Assembly (NCBI GenBank): GCA_016704445.1
Contig: JADJAE010000006.1
Span: 124,001-188,000, forward strand
DNA from: Deltaproteobacteria bacterium
GTDB lineage: Bacteria; Myxococcota_A; Polyangia; Polyangiales; Ga0077539
DNA: 64,000 nucleotides
Reading direction: 5' to 3'
Part shown: piece after piece, positions 45,194 through 54,588 of the stretch
Layout: each line of letters starts with the position of its first letter
Position numbering within the stretch: the stretch's first letter is position 1
Translations under genes and position numbers: made by a program
The notes under the pieces: model-generated
What the model was told of the DNA's origin: nothing
Databases searched by the model: none
The model's input: the letters and a program-made list of their open reading frames with translations, nothing else

Positions 45194-47405
45194 TCACTCC
45201 ACGCGAATGAATCGGTTGGCAAGCACCGGCAGGAGGTCGAGGCGGTATTCCCACGCCGTCTCGCCGGGCGCCCCGGACCCCTCGATGGGGCTGAACCCGA
45301 GGCGGGGATAGAGCTCGCGCACGAGGCCGTTCTTGGCGGTGGGGAGGTACCTGCCCACGACCCGGGTCAGGCCCCGGTCGAGCGCGGCCTGCATCATCAC
45401 GCCCACCATGAACTCTTCCACGCGCCGCCCGAGCACCCGGCAGCTCATGAGCCAGGTGTCGATCTCCAGGGTGGACTGCTCCGGCAGCGCCCGGCCGATC
45501 ATCACCCCGATGAGCCCGTTGTCGGCGAAGCGGTCGCGCAGCTTGAAGGTGCGCACCACCGCGTCGGGCCGCTCGGACTCCGCCCGCAGCTGCTCCTCGG
45601 TGTACCGCCGGGTCGTCAGGTTGAACTGGTTGCTCTTGTTCACGAGCTGCGCGGCGCGAGGGAGGTTGAGCTCGTCGATGGGCGCCACGGTGGCCGACAT
45701 CTGGAGGTTGGCGATGAACTCCTCGAGGTCGCCCGCGCTCTTCATCAGCTCCGAGCGGCGCGCGTTGGCGGCGTAGTCCGCGGCCCGCAGCCGGTCTTCC
45801 TCGCTGAGCGCGAGGGCGTCGAAGGCGTGGTGCCGGTGGAGCACCGTCAGGTACCTCGCGGCGTCGCTGCCGATCTCCGGGACCATCACCTCCGGGAGCT
45901 GGCTGCGCACCCACGCCCGCTCGGTGGGGTTGTCGTCCAGGAACACGAAGCTGTCGGTGCCCAGCTCGAGCGCCGCGGCGATGTCCCGGATGTTGGTGGC
46001 CTTGTCCTGCCAGTTGGCGCGGAACACCGCGATGTCGTCGAGCTTGAGCACCATCTCGGCGCTTCGCTCGAAGGGCTCCTTCGCGTCGGCCTCGTTGTTC
46101 TTGGAGCACACGGCCAGCACGATGCCCCGGTCTCGCAGCTCGCGGGCGTAGCGCTGCAGGTCGGTGTGCGCCTCGCCCTCGGCGTCGGTCACCCCGAGCT
46201 TCAGCCCCTCGACGCCGTCCTCCCCGACGATGCCTCCCCAGAGGGTGTTGTCGAGGTCGAGCACGAGCACCTTCTTGGTGAGCCCGAGCACCGCGCGCAC
46301 GTGCATCATGTAGTGGTCGACCAGCAGCGGAATGGCCGCCGGGGCGGGGTGCTGCTTGGCGCGGTACCAGAGCCCCTCGTCGCTCCACGCGGCCTTGCCG
46401 AACTCCGCCGCCACGCTGTCGAAGTCGAGCACCGACACCCCCGTGCCCGCGGCGTCGAGCAGGGCCTGGTTGGCCCGGCGCAGCACCCGCCCCCGGCCGC
46501 CCGGCAGCGAGGCGCCGAGGTGGCCGTAGCTGTCGACGAGGGGCACGTCGAAGTTGTGCTGCACGGCGTGGGCGCGCATCTCGTCGCGGATGACCCGCCA
46601 GAGCCCGAGCAGCGGGGCCACCGCGGACTCGACCGCGGCGTCGGGGTCGGGGCTGAGCGGCGGGAGGTTGGCGTCGCGCCAGCTCGTCGCCAGGATCACG
46701 ATGTCGGGCCGGAAGCGCCGCAGCCCGCTGGCGGGGTCGAGCACCTCCTGGTGGACCATCCCGTACTCGGCCTCGTAGACCTCCGCGGCGACGCCGTCGC
46801 GGAAGGCCGCGAGCTCCAGCAGCGGCTTGATGAGCCGCGTGGTGAAGCTGCCCAGCAGGGCGATGCGGGCCTTGCGCAGCGCCGGGAGGGGGTGGCGCTG
46901 GAGGCGCTTCCAGAGCTTGTGCCCGCGCTCCATGTCGTCGTGGTTGCAGGGGTCGCGCAGGGCCTCCCGAAGGTCGGCCGAGGCCCCGGCGGGGTCGCCC
47001 ACGTCGAGGCGCGCCCGGCCTCGGGCGAGGTAGCGCGCGGGCCTCGGACCGACGGCGTGCTCGATGACCCCGTCCCAGGCGGCGAGCGCGGGGGCGTGGT
47101 CGCCGACGGCCGAGCGCACTCGCGGCGACCCACTCGGCGGTGGCGCCGTGCACTGAGGCGAGGGCGTCGAGCCAGGCGAGGGTGGCGTCGCGGTCGACCG
47201 CGAGGTGGCGCACGGCGAGGCGGGCGAGGGCCTCGGCGGCCTCGTGGTGGTAGCGCTCCCGGGAGTCGAGCGAGCGCACGCAGCGCAGGGCGAGGTCGAG
47301 CGCCTCGGAGGGCTCCACCCGGGAGAGAAGAACCTCGTAGACGGGGGCGGTGAGGGAGGCCTCGAGGAGGGCTTCGAGGGAGCTGTCGGGCTGGGCTGCC
47401 ATCAT
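45194..47405 (-). CDS. FkbH-like HAD-IIIC/GNAT acyl-ACP loading protein, one frameshift
   Basis: The main frame (47119-45194, 641 residues) contains a TPR-like lead, an SGNH-like N-domain (IALLGSFTTRLIKPLLELAA), the HAD-IIIC motif KVLVLDLDNTLWGGIVGEDG, VLAVCSKNNEADAKEPFER, FVFLDDNPTERAWVRSQLP, and a C-terminal GNAT domain (NQFNLTTRRYTEEQL, WLMSCRVLGRRVEEFM). In FkbH proteins this pair dephosphorylates 1,3-bisphosphoglycerate and loads a glyceryl unit on an ACP. The N-terminal ~95 residues (AAQPDSSLEALLEASLTAPV onward) are in another frame starting at ATG 47405 or 47402; removing one base near 47121 joins them, giving ~735 residues. First gene of the O-acylation locus and divergent from acsA. 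Loader identity is firm, the exact acyl group is inference. Confidence 0.85.
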
Positions 47406-47526
47406 CCGTTTCTCGTGGAATATCCGGTGGTTGGGTCGGACTTCCCGCGCCCCATCGGGGAGCGGGACACTAGCCAAAAGGGTCGGAGTGTCAATGTCGC
47501 CGGGGATGGGCCTATCATTCACGGCC

Positions 47527-49476
47527 ATGAACCCCAACTCGATCGAGAGCACGATGAAGGAGTCCAGGGTCTTTCCGCCCGACGAGGAGTTCTCGAAGCA
47601 CGCGCACATCCGCTCGATGGAGCAGTACCGCGCGCTCTACGAGAAATCCCTCAACGACCCGGAGGCCTTCTGGGGCGAGATGGCCGACGCGCTGCACTGG
47701 TTCGCGCCGCCGAGGGAGATCCTGGTCGACGAGCGGCCGCACGCCCGCTGGTTCGTGGGCGGCACCACCAACATCGCCTACAACTGCCTCGACCGGCACC
47801 TGTCTTCGCTGCGCCGCAACAAGGCCGCGATCCTCTGGGAGGGCGAGCCCGGCGAGACCCGCACGCTCACCTACCAGCAGCTGCACCGCGAGGTGTGCCG
47901 CTTCGCCAACGTGCTCCGCAAGCTGGGCGTACGCACCGGCGACCGGGTGGCGATCTACATGGGCATGGTGCCCGAGATCGCCGTCGCGATGCTCGCCTGC
48001 GCCCGCATCGGCGCGCCGCACATGGTGATCTTCGGCGGCTTCGCGGCGGACGCGGTGCGCGACCGCATCAACGACTCCAAGGCCTCGCTGGTGGTGACCT
48101 GCGACGGGTCGTGGCGCCGCGGTCAGGTGGTGCCGCTGAAGGCCATCGTCGACAAGGCCATCGCGGAGTGCCCCAGCGTGAGGCACACGGTGGTGTTCAA
48201 GCGCACCGGCGAGCGGGTCAACATGGAGCCCGGCCGCGACCACTACTGGCAGGAGGTCATCGAGGCGGTGAACGCCAACTCCACGCCCGTGCCTGTGGAG
48301 AGCGAGCACCCGCTGTTCATCCTCTACACCTCGGGGACCACCGGCAAGCCCAAGGGCATCGTGCACACCACCGGCGGCTACATGGTCGGCACGCACGTCA
48401 CGAGCAAGTACGTCTTCGACCTCCGGGAGAACGACACCTACTTCTGCACCGCCGACGTCGGCTGGATCACCGGCCACTCCTACGTCGTCTACGGCCCGCT
48501 GCTCAACGGCGCGACCGTGCTGATGTACGAGGGCGCGCCCAACTTCCCCGACCAGGGGCGGCTCTGGCAGCTCTGCGAGCGCTACGGCGTCACCATCTTC
48601 TACACGGCCCCGACGGCCATCCGGGCCTTCATGCGCTGGGGCGAGCAGTGGCCGATGAAGGCCGACCTCTCGTGCCTGCGGCTGCTCGGCAGCGTGGGCG
48701 AGCCCATCAACCCCGAGGCGTGGATGTGGTACCAGCGCGTCATCGGCAACGCGCGCTGCCCGGTGGTGGACACCTGGTGGCAGACCGAGACCGGGGCCAT
48801 CATGCTCTCGCCGCTGCCCGGGGCGACGCCCACCAAGCCCGGGAGCGCGACGCTCCCCTTCTTCGGCATCGAGGCCGACGTGGTGCGCAAGGACGGCACC
48901 CGCTGCGCGCCCAACGAGGGCGGCTTCCTGGTGATCAAGCGCCCGTGGCCCTCGATGGCGCGCACCATCTACGGCGACGACGAGCGGTACCAGAAGTACT
49001 TCACGGAGATCCCCGGGGTGTACTTCACCGGCGACGGGGCGCGCCGCGACGAGGACGGCTACTTCTGGCTGATGGGCCGCGTCGACGACGTGCTCAACGT
49101 CGCGGGCCACCGCCTCGGCACCGCGGAGATCGAGAGCGCCCTGGTGGGTCACCGCGCCGTGGCCGAGGCCGCGGTGGTGGGCCGACCGGACGAGCTCAAG
49201 GGCCAGGGGCTGGTGTGCTTCGTGACGCTGCGACCGGGCTTCGCGGCCACCCGCGACCTGAAGCAGGTGCTCGCCGAGCACGTGGCCTCGGAGATCGGGC
49301 GCTTCGCCAAACCCGACATGGTGCGCTTCGCCGACGCGCTCCCGAAGACCCGCAGCGGCAAGATCATGCGCCGGCTGCTGAAGGAGATCGCCGGCGGCGG
49401 CGAGACCCAGGGCGACACCACCACCCTCGAAGACCTCTCGGTGCTCGCCGCGCTGCGCGCCAGCGACGACGAGTAA
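47527..49476 (+). CDS. acsA: Acetyl-CoA synthetase
   Basis: A 649-residue AMP-forming acetyl-CoA synthetase. Motifs: ARWFVGGTTNIAYNCLDRHL at the N-terminus, P-loop FILYTSGTTGKPKGIVHTTG, DVGWITGHSYVVYGPLLNGA, the acetate-pocket and adenylate segment VDTWWQTETGAIMLSPLPGA (Trp in the pocket selects acetate), YFTGDGARRDEDGYFWLMGR, VDDVLNVAGHRLGTAEIESA and the catalytic, acetylation-regulated Lys in PKTRSGKIMRRLLKEI. Length matches Acs. Divergent from the FkbH-like gene with 121 bases between starts. Likely functions in acetate use; a role in supplying acyl groups to the neighbouring locus is only speculation. Confidence 0.95.
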   Translation: MNPNSIESTMKESRVFPPDEEFSKHAHIRSMEQYRALYEKSLNDPEAFWGEMADALHWFAPPREILVDERPHARWFVGGTTNIAYNCLDRHLSSLRRNKAAILWEGEPGETRTLTYQQLHREVCRFANVLRKLGVRTGDRVAIYMGMVPEIAVAMLACARIGAPHMVIFGGFAADAVRDRINDSKASLVVTCDGSWRRGQVVPLKAIVDKAIAECPSVRHTVVFKRTGERVNMEPGRDHYWQEVIEAVNANSTPVPVESEHPLFILYTSGTTGKPKGIVHTTGGYMVGTHVTSKYVFDLRENDTYFCTADVGWITGHSYVVYGPLLNGATVLMYEGAPNFPDQGRLWQLCERYGVTIFYTAPTAIRAFMRWGEQWPMKADLSCLRLLGSVGEPINPEAWMWYQRVIGNARCPVVDTWWQTETGAIMLSPLPGATPTKPGSATLPFFGIEADVVRKDGTRCAPNEGGFLVIKRPWPSMARTIYGDDERYQKYFTEIPGVYFTGDGARRDEDGYFWLMGRVDDVLNVAGHRLGTAEIESALVGHRAVAEAAVVGRPDELKGQGLVCFVTLRPGFAATRDLKQVLAEHVASEIGRFAKPDMVRFADALPKTRSGKIMRRLLKEIAGGGETQGDTTTLEDLSVLAALRASDDE

Positions 49477-49619
49477 CGATCCTCCTCCCCCCCAATCCCC
49501 CTCCAAAACCCCTCCAGGGCATCGAGCGTCGACGGACGCCCACCAACCCTCCATGCCCCCGGTCACAAAATGATTCTGGGATTCACAGTTATGATCGTCC
49601 TGTGGTAGTCACCGGTCCC

Positions 49620-51029
49620 ATGAGCTCGTTGCGCTTCCAATCAGGCGTTTCTCTGCGTTCGGCTTCGCTGGCCCTGCTGCTGGCCGCGGGCTGCAACTAC
49701 TCCGACTCGATCACCGACGCGGGCGTGGCCGACGCGGCGGTGGCCGACGGCGGGGCCTCCGTGCCGAGGGTGCTGGCGGTCTCGGCCACCGGGCATGACC
49801 GCTTCTACGGCGTGACCTTCGACCCCGCCGGGCGCTTCTACGCGGCGGGCGTGGTCTCCGAGGGCAACGTCGCCGCGACCGCCGACTTCGAGACCGTGGT
49901 CGCCCGCTTCACGGCCACGGGCGAACTCGACACGACCTTCGGCCAGGGCGGCTACGCCCGGCGCAACGTGGTGGTGGGCCTCGGCGGCGAGGTGGCGCGC
50001 GGGGTCGCGGTGCAGCCTGGCGGCAAGGTCGTCGTGGTGGCCAGCATCGAGCACGTCGCCGCCGGGGCCGACCCGCGCGACCGCGACATCGCCCTGGTGC
50101 GCTACAACGCCGACGGGACGCGCGACACCGGCTTCGGCGTCGACGGCGTGGTGACGCTCGACCTGAGCGACGGCCAGGTGGTGGGCACCGGCTACGTGGC
50201 CGACGCCGCCTGGGGCCTCACGGCCTACAGCGACGGCCGGCTGCTGGTCACCGGCGCGCAGCGGCGCAGCGGCGGCACCGTCGCGGACTTCACCGTGGTT
50301 CGCCTCAGCGCCGACGGGGTGCGCGACGCGGCCTTCGGCGCCAACGGGGTCGCCACGGTGAACGTCCTCGAGCGCACGGCCAACCCTCGCACCGCGACGC
50401 TGCTCCCGGACGGCGGCATCGTCGGGTCGGGCTACATCGACGACGGCGGCGTGGTGAAGCCGGTGCTCTTCAAGCTCACCTCCGCGGGCCAGCTCGACCC
50501 CGCCTTCGGCACGGCCGGGATCTTCGCCCCGACGGTGCTCGCCGCGGTCACCGAGGCCTACGACGCGGTGCCCCAGGGATCGTCCTTCGTCACCGCGGGC
50601 TACGGTCGCAACAGCGCCAGCGAGAGCCTCGACTGGCTCTCGCTCCGGGTCTCCGCCGCCGGGACGCTCGACCCCACCTGGGGCACCGCGGGCGTGGCCC
50701 GGCTCGACCTCGCGCGCTTCAACGACAACGCCCGCGCCCTGGTGGCGCTGCCCGACAACCGCATCCTGATGGTGGGCGGCGGCCGCCCCTCCGAGGCCAA
50801 CGTCGACGGGATGGTCGCGGTGCTCACCTCCGCGGGGCAGCCCGACACCACCTTCGCCCCTCGCGGTCTGCGCACCTTCGACTTCGGCGGGGCGTCGGAC
50901 TTCTTCTGGGCCGTCGCGCTCAACCCCGCGCGCACCCACGTCGCCATCGTAGGGGCGCGAGGCGTAGCTGTGTCCGCGGGAGCGACCACGGCCAACGACG
51001 ACTCGGTGGTCTACCTGCTCCCGCTCTGA
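49620..51029 (+). CDS. Delta-60-repeat lipoprotein
   Basis: A 469-residue lipoprotein with signal peptide LALLLAAGCNYS. The mature part contains about six delta-60 repeats, each with the pattern D..FG..G and a following GKVVVV- or DGRLLVTGA-type strand: ELDTTFGQGGYARR, TRDTGFGVDGVVTL, VRDAAFGANGVATV, QLDPAFGTAGIFAP, TLDPTWGTAGVARL, QPDTTFAPRGLRTF. These repeats form a beta-propeller found in many exported myxobacterial proteins. No catalytic residues recognised. ATG 49620 chosen for the signal peptide. Its stop faces the minus-strand gene at 51033. Confidence 0.85.
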   Translation: MSSLRFQSGVSLRSASLALLLAAGCNYSDSITDAGVADAAVADGGASVPRVLAVSATGHDRFYGVTFDPAGRFYAAGVVSEGNVAATADFETVVARFTATGELDTTFGQGGYARRNVVVGLGGEVARGVAVQPGGKVVVVASIEHVAAGADPRDRDIALVRYNADGTRDTGFGVDGVVTLDLSDGQVVGTGYVADAAWGLTAYSDGRLLVTGAQRRSGGTVADFTVVRLSADGVRDAAFGANGVATVNVLERTANPRTATLLPDGGIVGSGYIDDGGVVKPVLFKLTSAGQLDPAFGTAGIFAPTVLAAVTEAYDAVPQGSSFVTAGYGRNSASESLDWLSLRVSAAGTLDPTWGTAGVARLDLARFNDNARALVALPDNRILMVGGGRPSEANVDGMVAVLTSAGQPDTTFAPRGLRTFDFGGASDFFWAVALNPARTHVAIVGARGVAVSAGATTANDDSVVYLLPL

Positions 51030-51032
51030 CCT

Positions 51033-51698
51033 TCAGCCCCGCAGCCGACTCCACAGGAACACCGCGGCGGCGCCCAGCAGCGCCGTCGACATCCCCAGCA
51101 CCACCAGGGCCTGCAGGGTGCTCGGGCCCTTCTTCGCCGGGCGCTCCCAGTCGTCGCGCACCGTGGCGTCGGGCTCCGTGGCGTCGGCGCTCTGCGAGGG
51201 CTTCTGGCCCTGCTCGTCGAGCCCCCGGGTGAGCTTCTCGTCCGCGTCCGCCGCCTCGTCGTCGCTCTCCTCCGGGCGCACCGGCCGGTGATGCTCTCGC
51301 ACCATCCTCCCCAGCATCCGCTGCGCCGCCCCACGGTTGAGCGGAACCAGCGCCGCCGCGAGCTCCGCCGCCAGCGCCGAGTGGGTGAACACCGTCTCCG
51401 AGCGCAGCTTCGCGGTGAGCTCCAGCACCGTCGCGGGCGCGGGCACCAGGGCCGTCTCCAGCAGCGTCGCGACGCCCTCCTGGGCCTCCCGGTCGTCCAC
51501 CGCGGGGGAGCACAGCTCGTTGATCTTCACGACCCCGTGCTCGTCGACCTCGATGCCCCCGGCGTCGAGCACCACGCGCCGGTCCTTCATCGACTCCACC
51601 GCCTGGAGCACGATGAACAGCGCGCTCTCTGGCGTCATGGGGGTGCCGCGATGGGACATCGCCTCCACCAGATCGTCCATCGCCACCGCGTCGCTCAT
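51033..51698 (-). CDS. Tail-anchored hypothetical protein at the end of the his operon
   Basis: A 221-residue protein with an N-terminal soluble part, an acidic disordered linker (ESDDEAADADEKLTRGLDEQ) and one C-terminal transmembrane helix (ALVVLGMSTALLGAAAVFLW) followed by two basic residues, i.e. a tail-anchored layout. The N-terminal region (GGIEVDEHGVVKINELCSP, EAQEGVATLLETAL) faintly resembles degenerate protein-kinase-associated proteins of myxobacteria, but no family was assigned. The ATG at 51698 overlaps the hisF stop by 4 bases (ATGA), so it is co-translated with histidine enzymes despite no obvious link. Confidence 0.75.
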   Translation of the reverse strand: MSDAVAMDDLVEAMSHRGTPMTPESALFIVLQAVESMKDRRVVLDAGGIEVDEHGVVKINELCSPAVDDREAQEGVATLLETALVPAPATVLELTAKLRSETVFTHSALAAELAAALVPLNRGAAQRMLGRMVREHHRPVRPEESDDEAADADEKLTRGLDEQGQKPSQSADATEPDATVRDDWERPAKKGPSTLQALVVLGMSTALLGAAAVFLWSRLRG

Positions 51699-52504
51699 CG
51701 GTCCTCCGGCGTGGCGTCGTCGCGCACGACGACCCCGCGAGAGCGAAGGTAGTCCCGAGCCTGTCCGAGGGTGAAGTGACCGTCATGGAAGATGGTCGCC
51801 GCCAGCGCCGCGTCCGCCCCGCCGCCGCCCTCCGAGATGGGGAGCACCCCCAGCGCGAGGTGCTCCAGCGTGCCGACCCCGCCGCTCGCGATCACCGGGC
51901 ACCCGACCGCCTCGACCACCGCGCGCACCAGCTCGAGGTCGTAGCCGAGCCCGGTGCCGTCGCGGTCCATGCTGGTCAGCAGGATCTCCCCGGCGCCCCG
52001 AGCGTCCACCTCGCGCGCCCAGGAGAGCGCATCGAGCCCGGTGTCCACCCGGCCGCCGTGGGTGAACACCCCCCAGCCTGCGCTCGCGTCGTTCGGGTCT
52101 CTCCGCCGCGCGTCGATGGCCACCACCAGCGCCTGCCGCCCGTAGGCTCCCGCCACCGCCTCGATGAGCGCGGGGTTGGTCACCGCCGAGCTGTTCACCG
52201 AGACCTTGTCCGCCCCCGCCCGCAGGATGGCGTCGACGTCCTCGCGGGTGCGAACCCCGCCGCCCACGGTCAGCGGCACGAACACCTCGTCGGCCGTGCG
52301 CTCGACCACGTCCAGCAGGATGTCCCGCGCCTCGTGCGAGGCCGTGATGTCCAGGAAGGTGATCTCGTCGGCCCCGGCGCGGTCGTACGCCCTCGCGCAG
52401 TCCACCGGGTCGCCCGCGTCGCGCAGCCCGACGAAGCGCACGCCCTTCACCACGCGGCCGTTCTTCACATCGAGGCAGGGGATCAACCGCCGCGCGACCG
52501 TCAT
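51695..52504 (-). CDS. hisF: Imidazole glycerol phosphate synthase, cyclase subunit
   Basis: HisF TIM barrel, 269 residues, makes IGP and AICAR from PRFAR with ammonia from HisH. Catalytic Asp in RRLIPCLDVKNGRVVKGVRF and Asp in EILLTSMDRDGTGLGYDLEL; phosphate-binding loops VPLTVGGGVRT and VIASGGVGTLEHL. About 15 residues longer than E. coli HisF, with an extra stretch (ARRRDPNDASAGWGVFTHGG) and a C-terminal tail, both seen in other high-GC bacteria. Begins one base after the hisA stop and overlaps the next gene by ATGA. Confidence 0.97.
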   Translation of the reverse strand: MTVARRLIPCLDVKNGRVVKGVRFVGLRDAGDPVDCARAYDRAGADEITFLDITASHEARDILLDVVERTADEVFVPLTVGGGVRTREDVDAILRAGADKVSVNSSAVTNPALIEAVAGAYGRQALVVAIDARRRDPNDASAGWGVFTHGGRVDTGLDALSWAREVDARGAGEILLTSMDRDGTGLGYDLELVRAVVEAVGCPVIASGGVGTLEHLALGVLPISEGGGGADAALAATIFHDGHFTLGQARDYLRSRGVVVRDDATPEDR

Positions 52505-52505
52505 C

Positions 52506-53231
52506 TCAAGCTCCGCTCCCGAGCGCGAGGGCCTCTCGGGCCGTGAACGCGCCCTCGTAGAGCGCTCGGCCCACCACCGCCGCGCCGATGACCTCCCTCT
52601 CCGCGAGCGCCCTCAGGTGGTCGAGCGAGCCGATGCCTCCGCTCGCGATCACCAGCGCGCCCGGAACCTCCCTCGCCAGTCGCTCGGTGGCCTCCACGTT
52701 GGGCCCCTCTCCGGTGCCGTCGCGGGCGATGTCCGTGTAGAGCACCGCGCGCGCTCCGCGGGAAACACAGTCCTTCGCGAGGGCGACGGCGTCGATGGCG
52801 GTGGCCTCGGTCCAGCCCTTCGTGGCGACCTTGCCGTCTCGCGCGTCGACCGCCACGGTGACGTCGACCACGGCGCTCGCCTCGCTCACGAAGCCCGGAT
52901 CCTCCGCCGCGCGGGTGCCGATCACCACCCTCGACGCGCCCGCCTCCCGGTAGGCGCGCACCTGCTCGAGGGTCCGGATGCCTCCGCCCACCTGCACCCG
53001 CAGCGCCGCGCCGAAGCGGGCGAGCAGCGAGCCCACCAGCGCCGCCTGCGTGGCGCGGCCGTCGCGCGCCCCGTCGAGGTCGACCAGGTGCACCCAGGTC
53101 GCGCCCGCGTCGAGGTAGCCCGCGACCACCGCCGCCGGGTCGTCGCCGTAGACCGTGACCTTGTCGTAGTCGCCGCGGTGCAGCCGCACCACGCGGCCGC
53201 CGAGCAGGTCCATCGCGGGGATGACGATCAC
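52506..53231 (-). CDS. hisA: ProFAR isomerase
   Basis: HisA, 241 residues, isomerises ProFAR to PRFAR. Start GTG 53231 overlaps the hisH stop by GTGA. Catalytic Asp in VIPAMDLLGGRVVRLHRGDY, barrel strands WVHLVDLDGARDG, VQVGGGIRTLEQV, RVVIGTRAAEDP, catalytic Asp in VAVDARDGKVATKGWTEAT, ARAVLYTDIARDGTGEGPNV and LVIASGGIGSLDHL. The two half-barrel phosphate loops are intact. Third gene of hisBHAF. Confidence 0.97.
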   Translation of the reverse strand: MIVIPAMDLLGGRVVRLHRGDYDKVTVYGDDPAAVVAGYLDAGATWVHLVDLDGARDGRATQAALVGSLLARFGAALRVQVGGGIRTLEQVRAYREAGASRVVIGTRAAEDPGFVSEASAVVDVTVAVDARDGKVATKGWTEATAIDAVALAKDCVSRGARAVLYTDIARDGTGEGPNVEATERLAREVPGALVIASGGIGSLDHLRALAEREVIGAAVVGRALYEGAFTAREALALGSGA

Positions 53232-53902
53232 GGCACACCCCGCACGAAGGAGCGCAGCAGCCCGATGCCCGCCGCCTGCGACTTCTCCGGGTGAAACTGC
53301 ACCGCCCACAGCCGCCCCCGGGAGACCGCGCTCACGAAGCGATCGCCGTGCTCGGTCTCCCCGGCGATGCATCCCCCCGACGCGGTCGAAGGCACGACGT
53401 AGTAGCTGTGTACGAAGTAGTACCAGTGCGAACGACCCAGCCACGCGGCCGCCGCGTCGTCCGTGGGGATCACCTGGTTCCAGCCCATGTGGGGCACCTT
53501 GAGGCGCGCCCCCCGGGCGTCGGTCATCCCGTCGCGGAAGCGCCGCACCGAGCCCTCGAAGACCCCGAGCCCGTGCGCTCCGCCCGCCTCCTCGCTCGAC
53601 TCGAAGAGCACCTGCAGCCCCAGGCAGATGCCCAGGTACGGCCGGTCCGCCGCGAGGTGCTCTCCCACGGCCTTCGCCAGCGCCCCGCCGTGCCGGTGCA
53701 GGGCCGTCGCGCAGTCCCCGAAGGCTCCCTGGCCGGGCATCACCAGCGCCGCCGCCTCTCGCAGCTCGCCCGGATCGTTCGTACACCGAACCATCTCCGG
53801 CGAGCGCCCCTCGGCCACGAGCGCCGCGCGCAGGGCCCGCTCGACCGAGCGGAGGTTTCCGAGGCCCACGTCCACCACCACGATCGCCGCCCGGTCGCTC
53901 AC
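53228..53902 (-). CDS. hisH: Imidazole glycerol phosphate synthase, glutaminase subunit
   Basis: HisH, 224 residues, class I glutamine amidotransferase feeding ammonia to HisF. Start GTG 53902 overlaps the hisB stop by GTGA. VVDVGLGNLRSVERALRAAL at the N-terminus, oxyanion region LVMPGQGAFGDC, nucleophile Cys in YLGICLGLQVLFESSEE, KVPHMGWNQV, and the His-Glu pair in LWAVQFHPEKSQAAG. All catalytic residues present and length normal. Confidence 0.97.
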   Translation of the reverse strand: MSDRAAIVVVDVGLGNLRSVERALRAALVAEGRSPEMVRCTNDPGELREAAALVMPGQGAFGDCATALHRHGGALAKAVGEHLAADRPYLGICLGLQVLFESSEEAGGAHGLGVFEGSVRRFRDGMTDARGARLKVPHMGWNQVIPTDDAAAAWLGRSHWYYFVHSYYVVPSTASGGCIAGETEHGDRFVSAVSRGRLWAVQFHPEKSQAAGIGLLRSFVRGVP

Positions 53903-54486
53903 TCGGTCAGCGTCCCCTTGGTGGAGGGCAGCAGCGACCCCTCGATGCGCACCGCGTCGCGCAGCGCCCGGGCGAGGGCCTTGAAGGAGCACTCGATGAC
54001 ATGGTGGAGGTTGTCTCCCTCGATGCGCCGCACGTGGAGGTTGCACATCGCGCCGCGCGCGAAGCCCTCGAAGAAGACCCCCGCGAGCTCGGTGTCGAAG
54101 GTGCCTACCTTGGCCTTCGGGAGGCCGAGCCGGTCGACGTAGTAGGTGCGCCCGGAGAGGTCGAGCGCCACCTGGCAGAGGGCCTCGTCCATGGGGAGCG
54201 TGGCCTCGCCGTAGCGACGGATGCCGCGGCGGTCGCCGAGGGCCTGCTCGACGGCGCGACCGAGCACGATGGCGAGGTCTTCGGTGGTGTGGTGCCCGTC
54301 GATCTCCACGTCGCCGGTGGCGCGCACCGTGAGGTCGATGCCCCCGTGCCTCGCGAGCTGGTCGACCATGTGGCTGAGGAAGGGGATGGGCGTCTGGATG
54401 TCGCCGACGCCCTGACCATCGAGGTCGAGGGTCACCGAGATGGAGGTCTCTCGCGTGGTGCGGGTGACCGTGGCCGAGCGGGTCAT
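53899..54486 (-). CDS. hisB: Imidazoleglycerol-phosphate dehydratase
   Basis: Monofunctional HisB dehydratase, 195 residues, without the phosphatase domain found in enterobacteria. Metal-binding motifs: FLSHMVDQLARHGGIDLTV, DVEIDGHHTTEDLAIVLGRA (HHxxED), RYGEATLPMDEAL, GVFFEGFARGAMCNLHVRR and DNLHHVIECSFKALARALRD. ATG 54486 is chosen because it gives the normal family N-terminus (TRTTRETSISVTLDL); an upstream start at 54525 is possible. First gene of hisBHAF and divergent from the gene at 54589. Confidence 0.97.
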   Translation of the reverse strand: MTRSATVTRTTRETSISVTLDLDGQGVGDIQTPIPFLSHMVDQLARHGGIDLTVRATGDVEIDGHHTTEDLAIVLGRAVEQALGDRRGIRRYGEATLPMDEALCQVALDLSGRTYYVDRLGLPKAKVGTFDTELAGVFFEGFARGAMCNLHVRRIEGDNLHHVIECSFKALARALRDAVRIEGSLLPSTKGTLTE

Positions 54487-54588
54487 GGGAGTCGCCGCGT
54501 ACCATGTCGCCCTCGCCGCGAGCAAACAACGCCCAGGCGTAGGGGGGCAGTGTGAAGCTCCCGGGTCGTGCTACCCCTATCGCTGGCC

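Noticed and set aside
47527..49476. acsA as part of the O-acylation locus
   Set aside because: It is divergent and a normal acetyl-CoA synthetase; only a shared promoter region links it to the FkbH-like gene.
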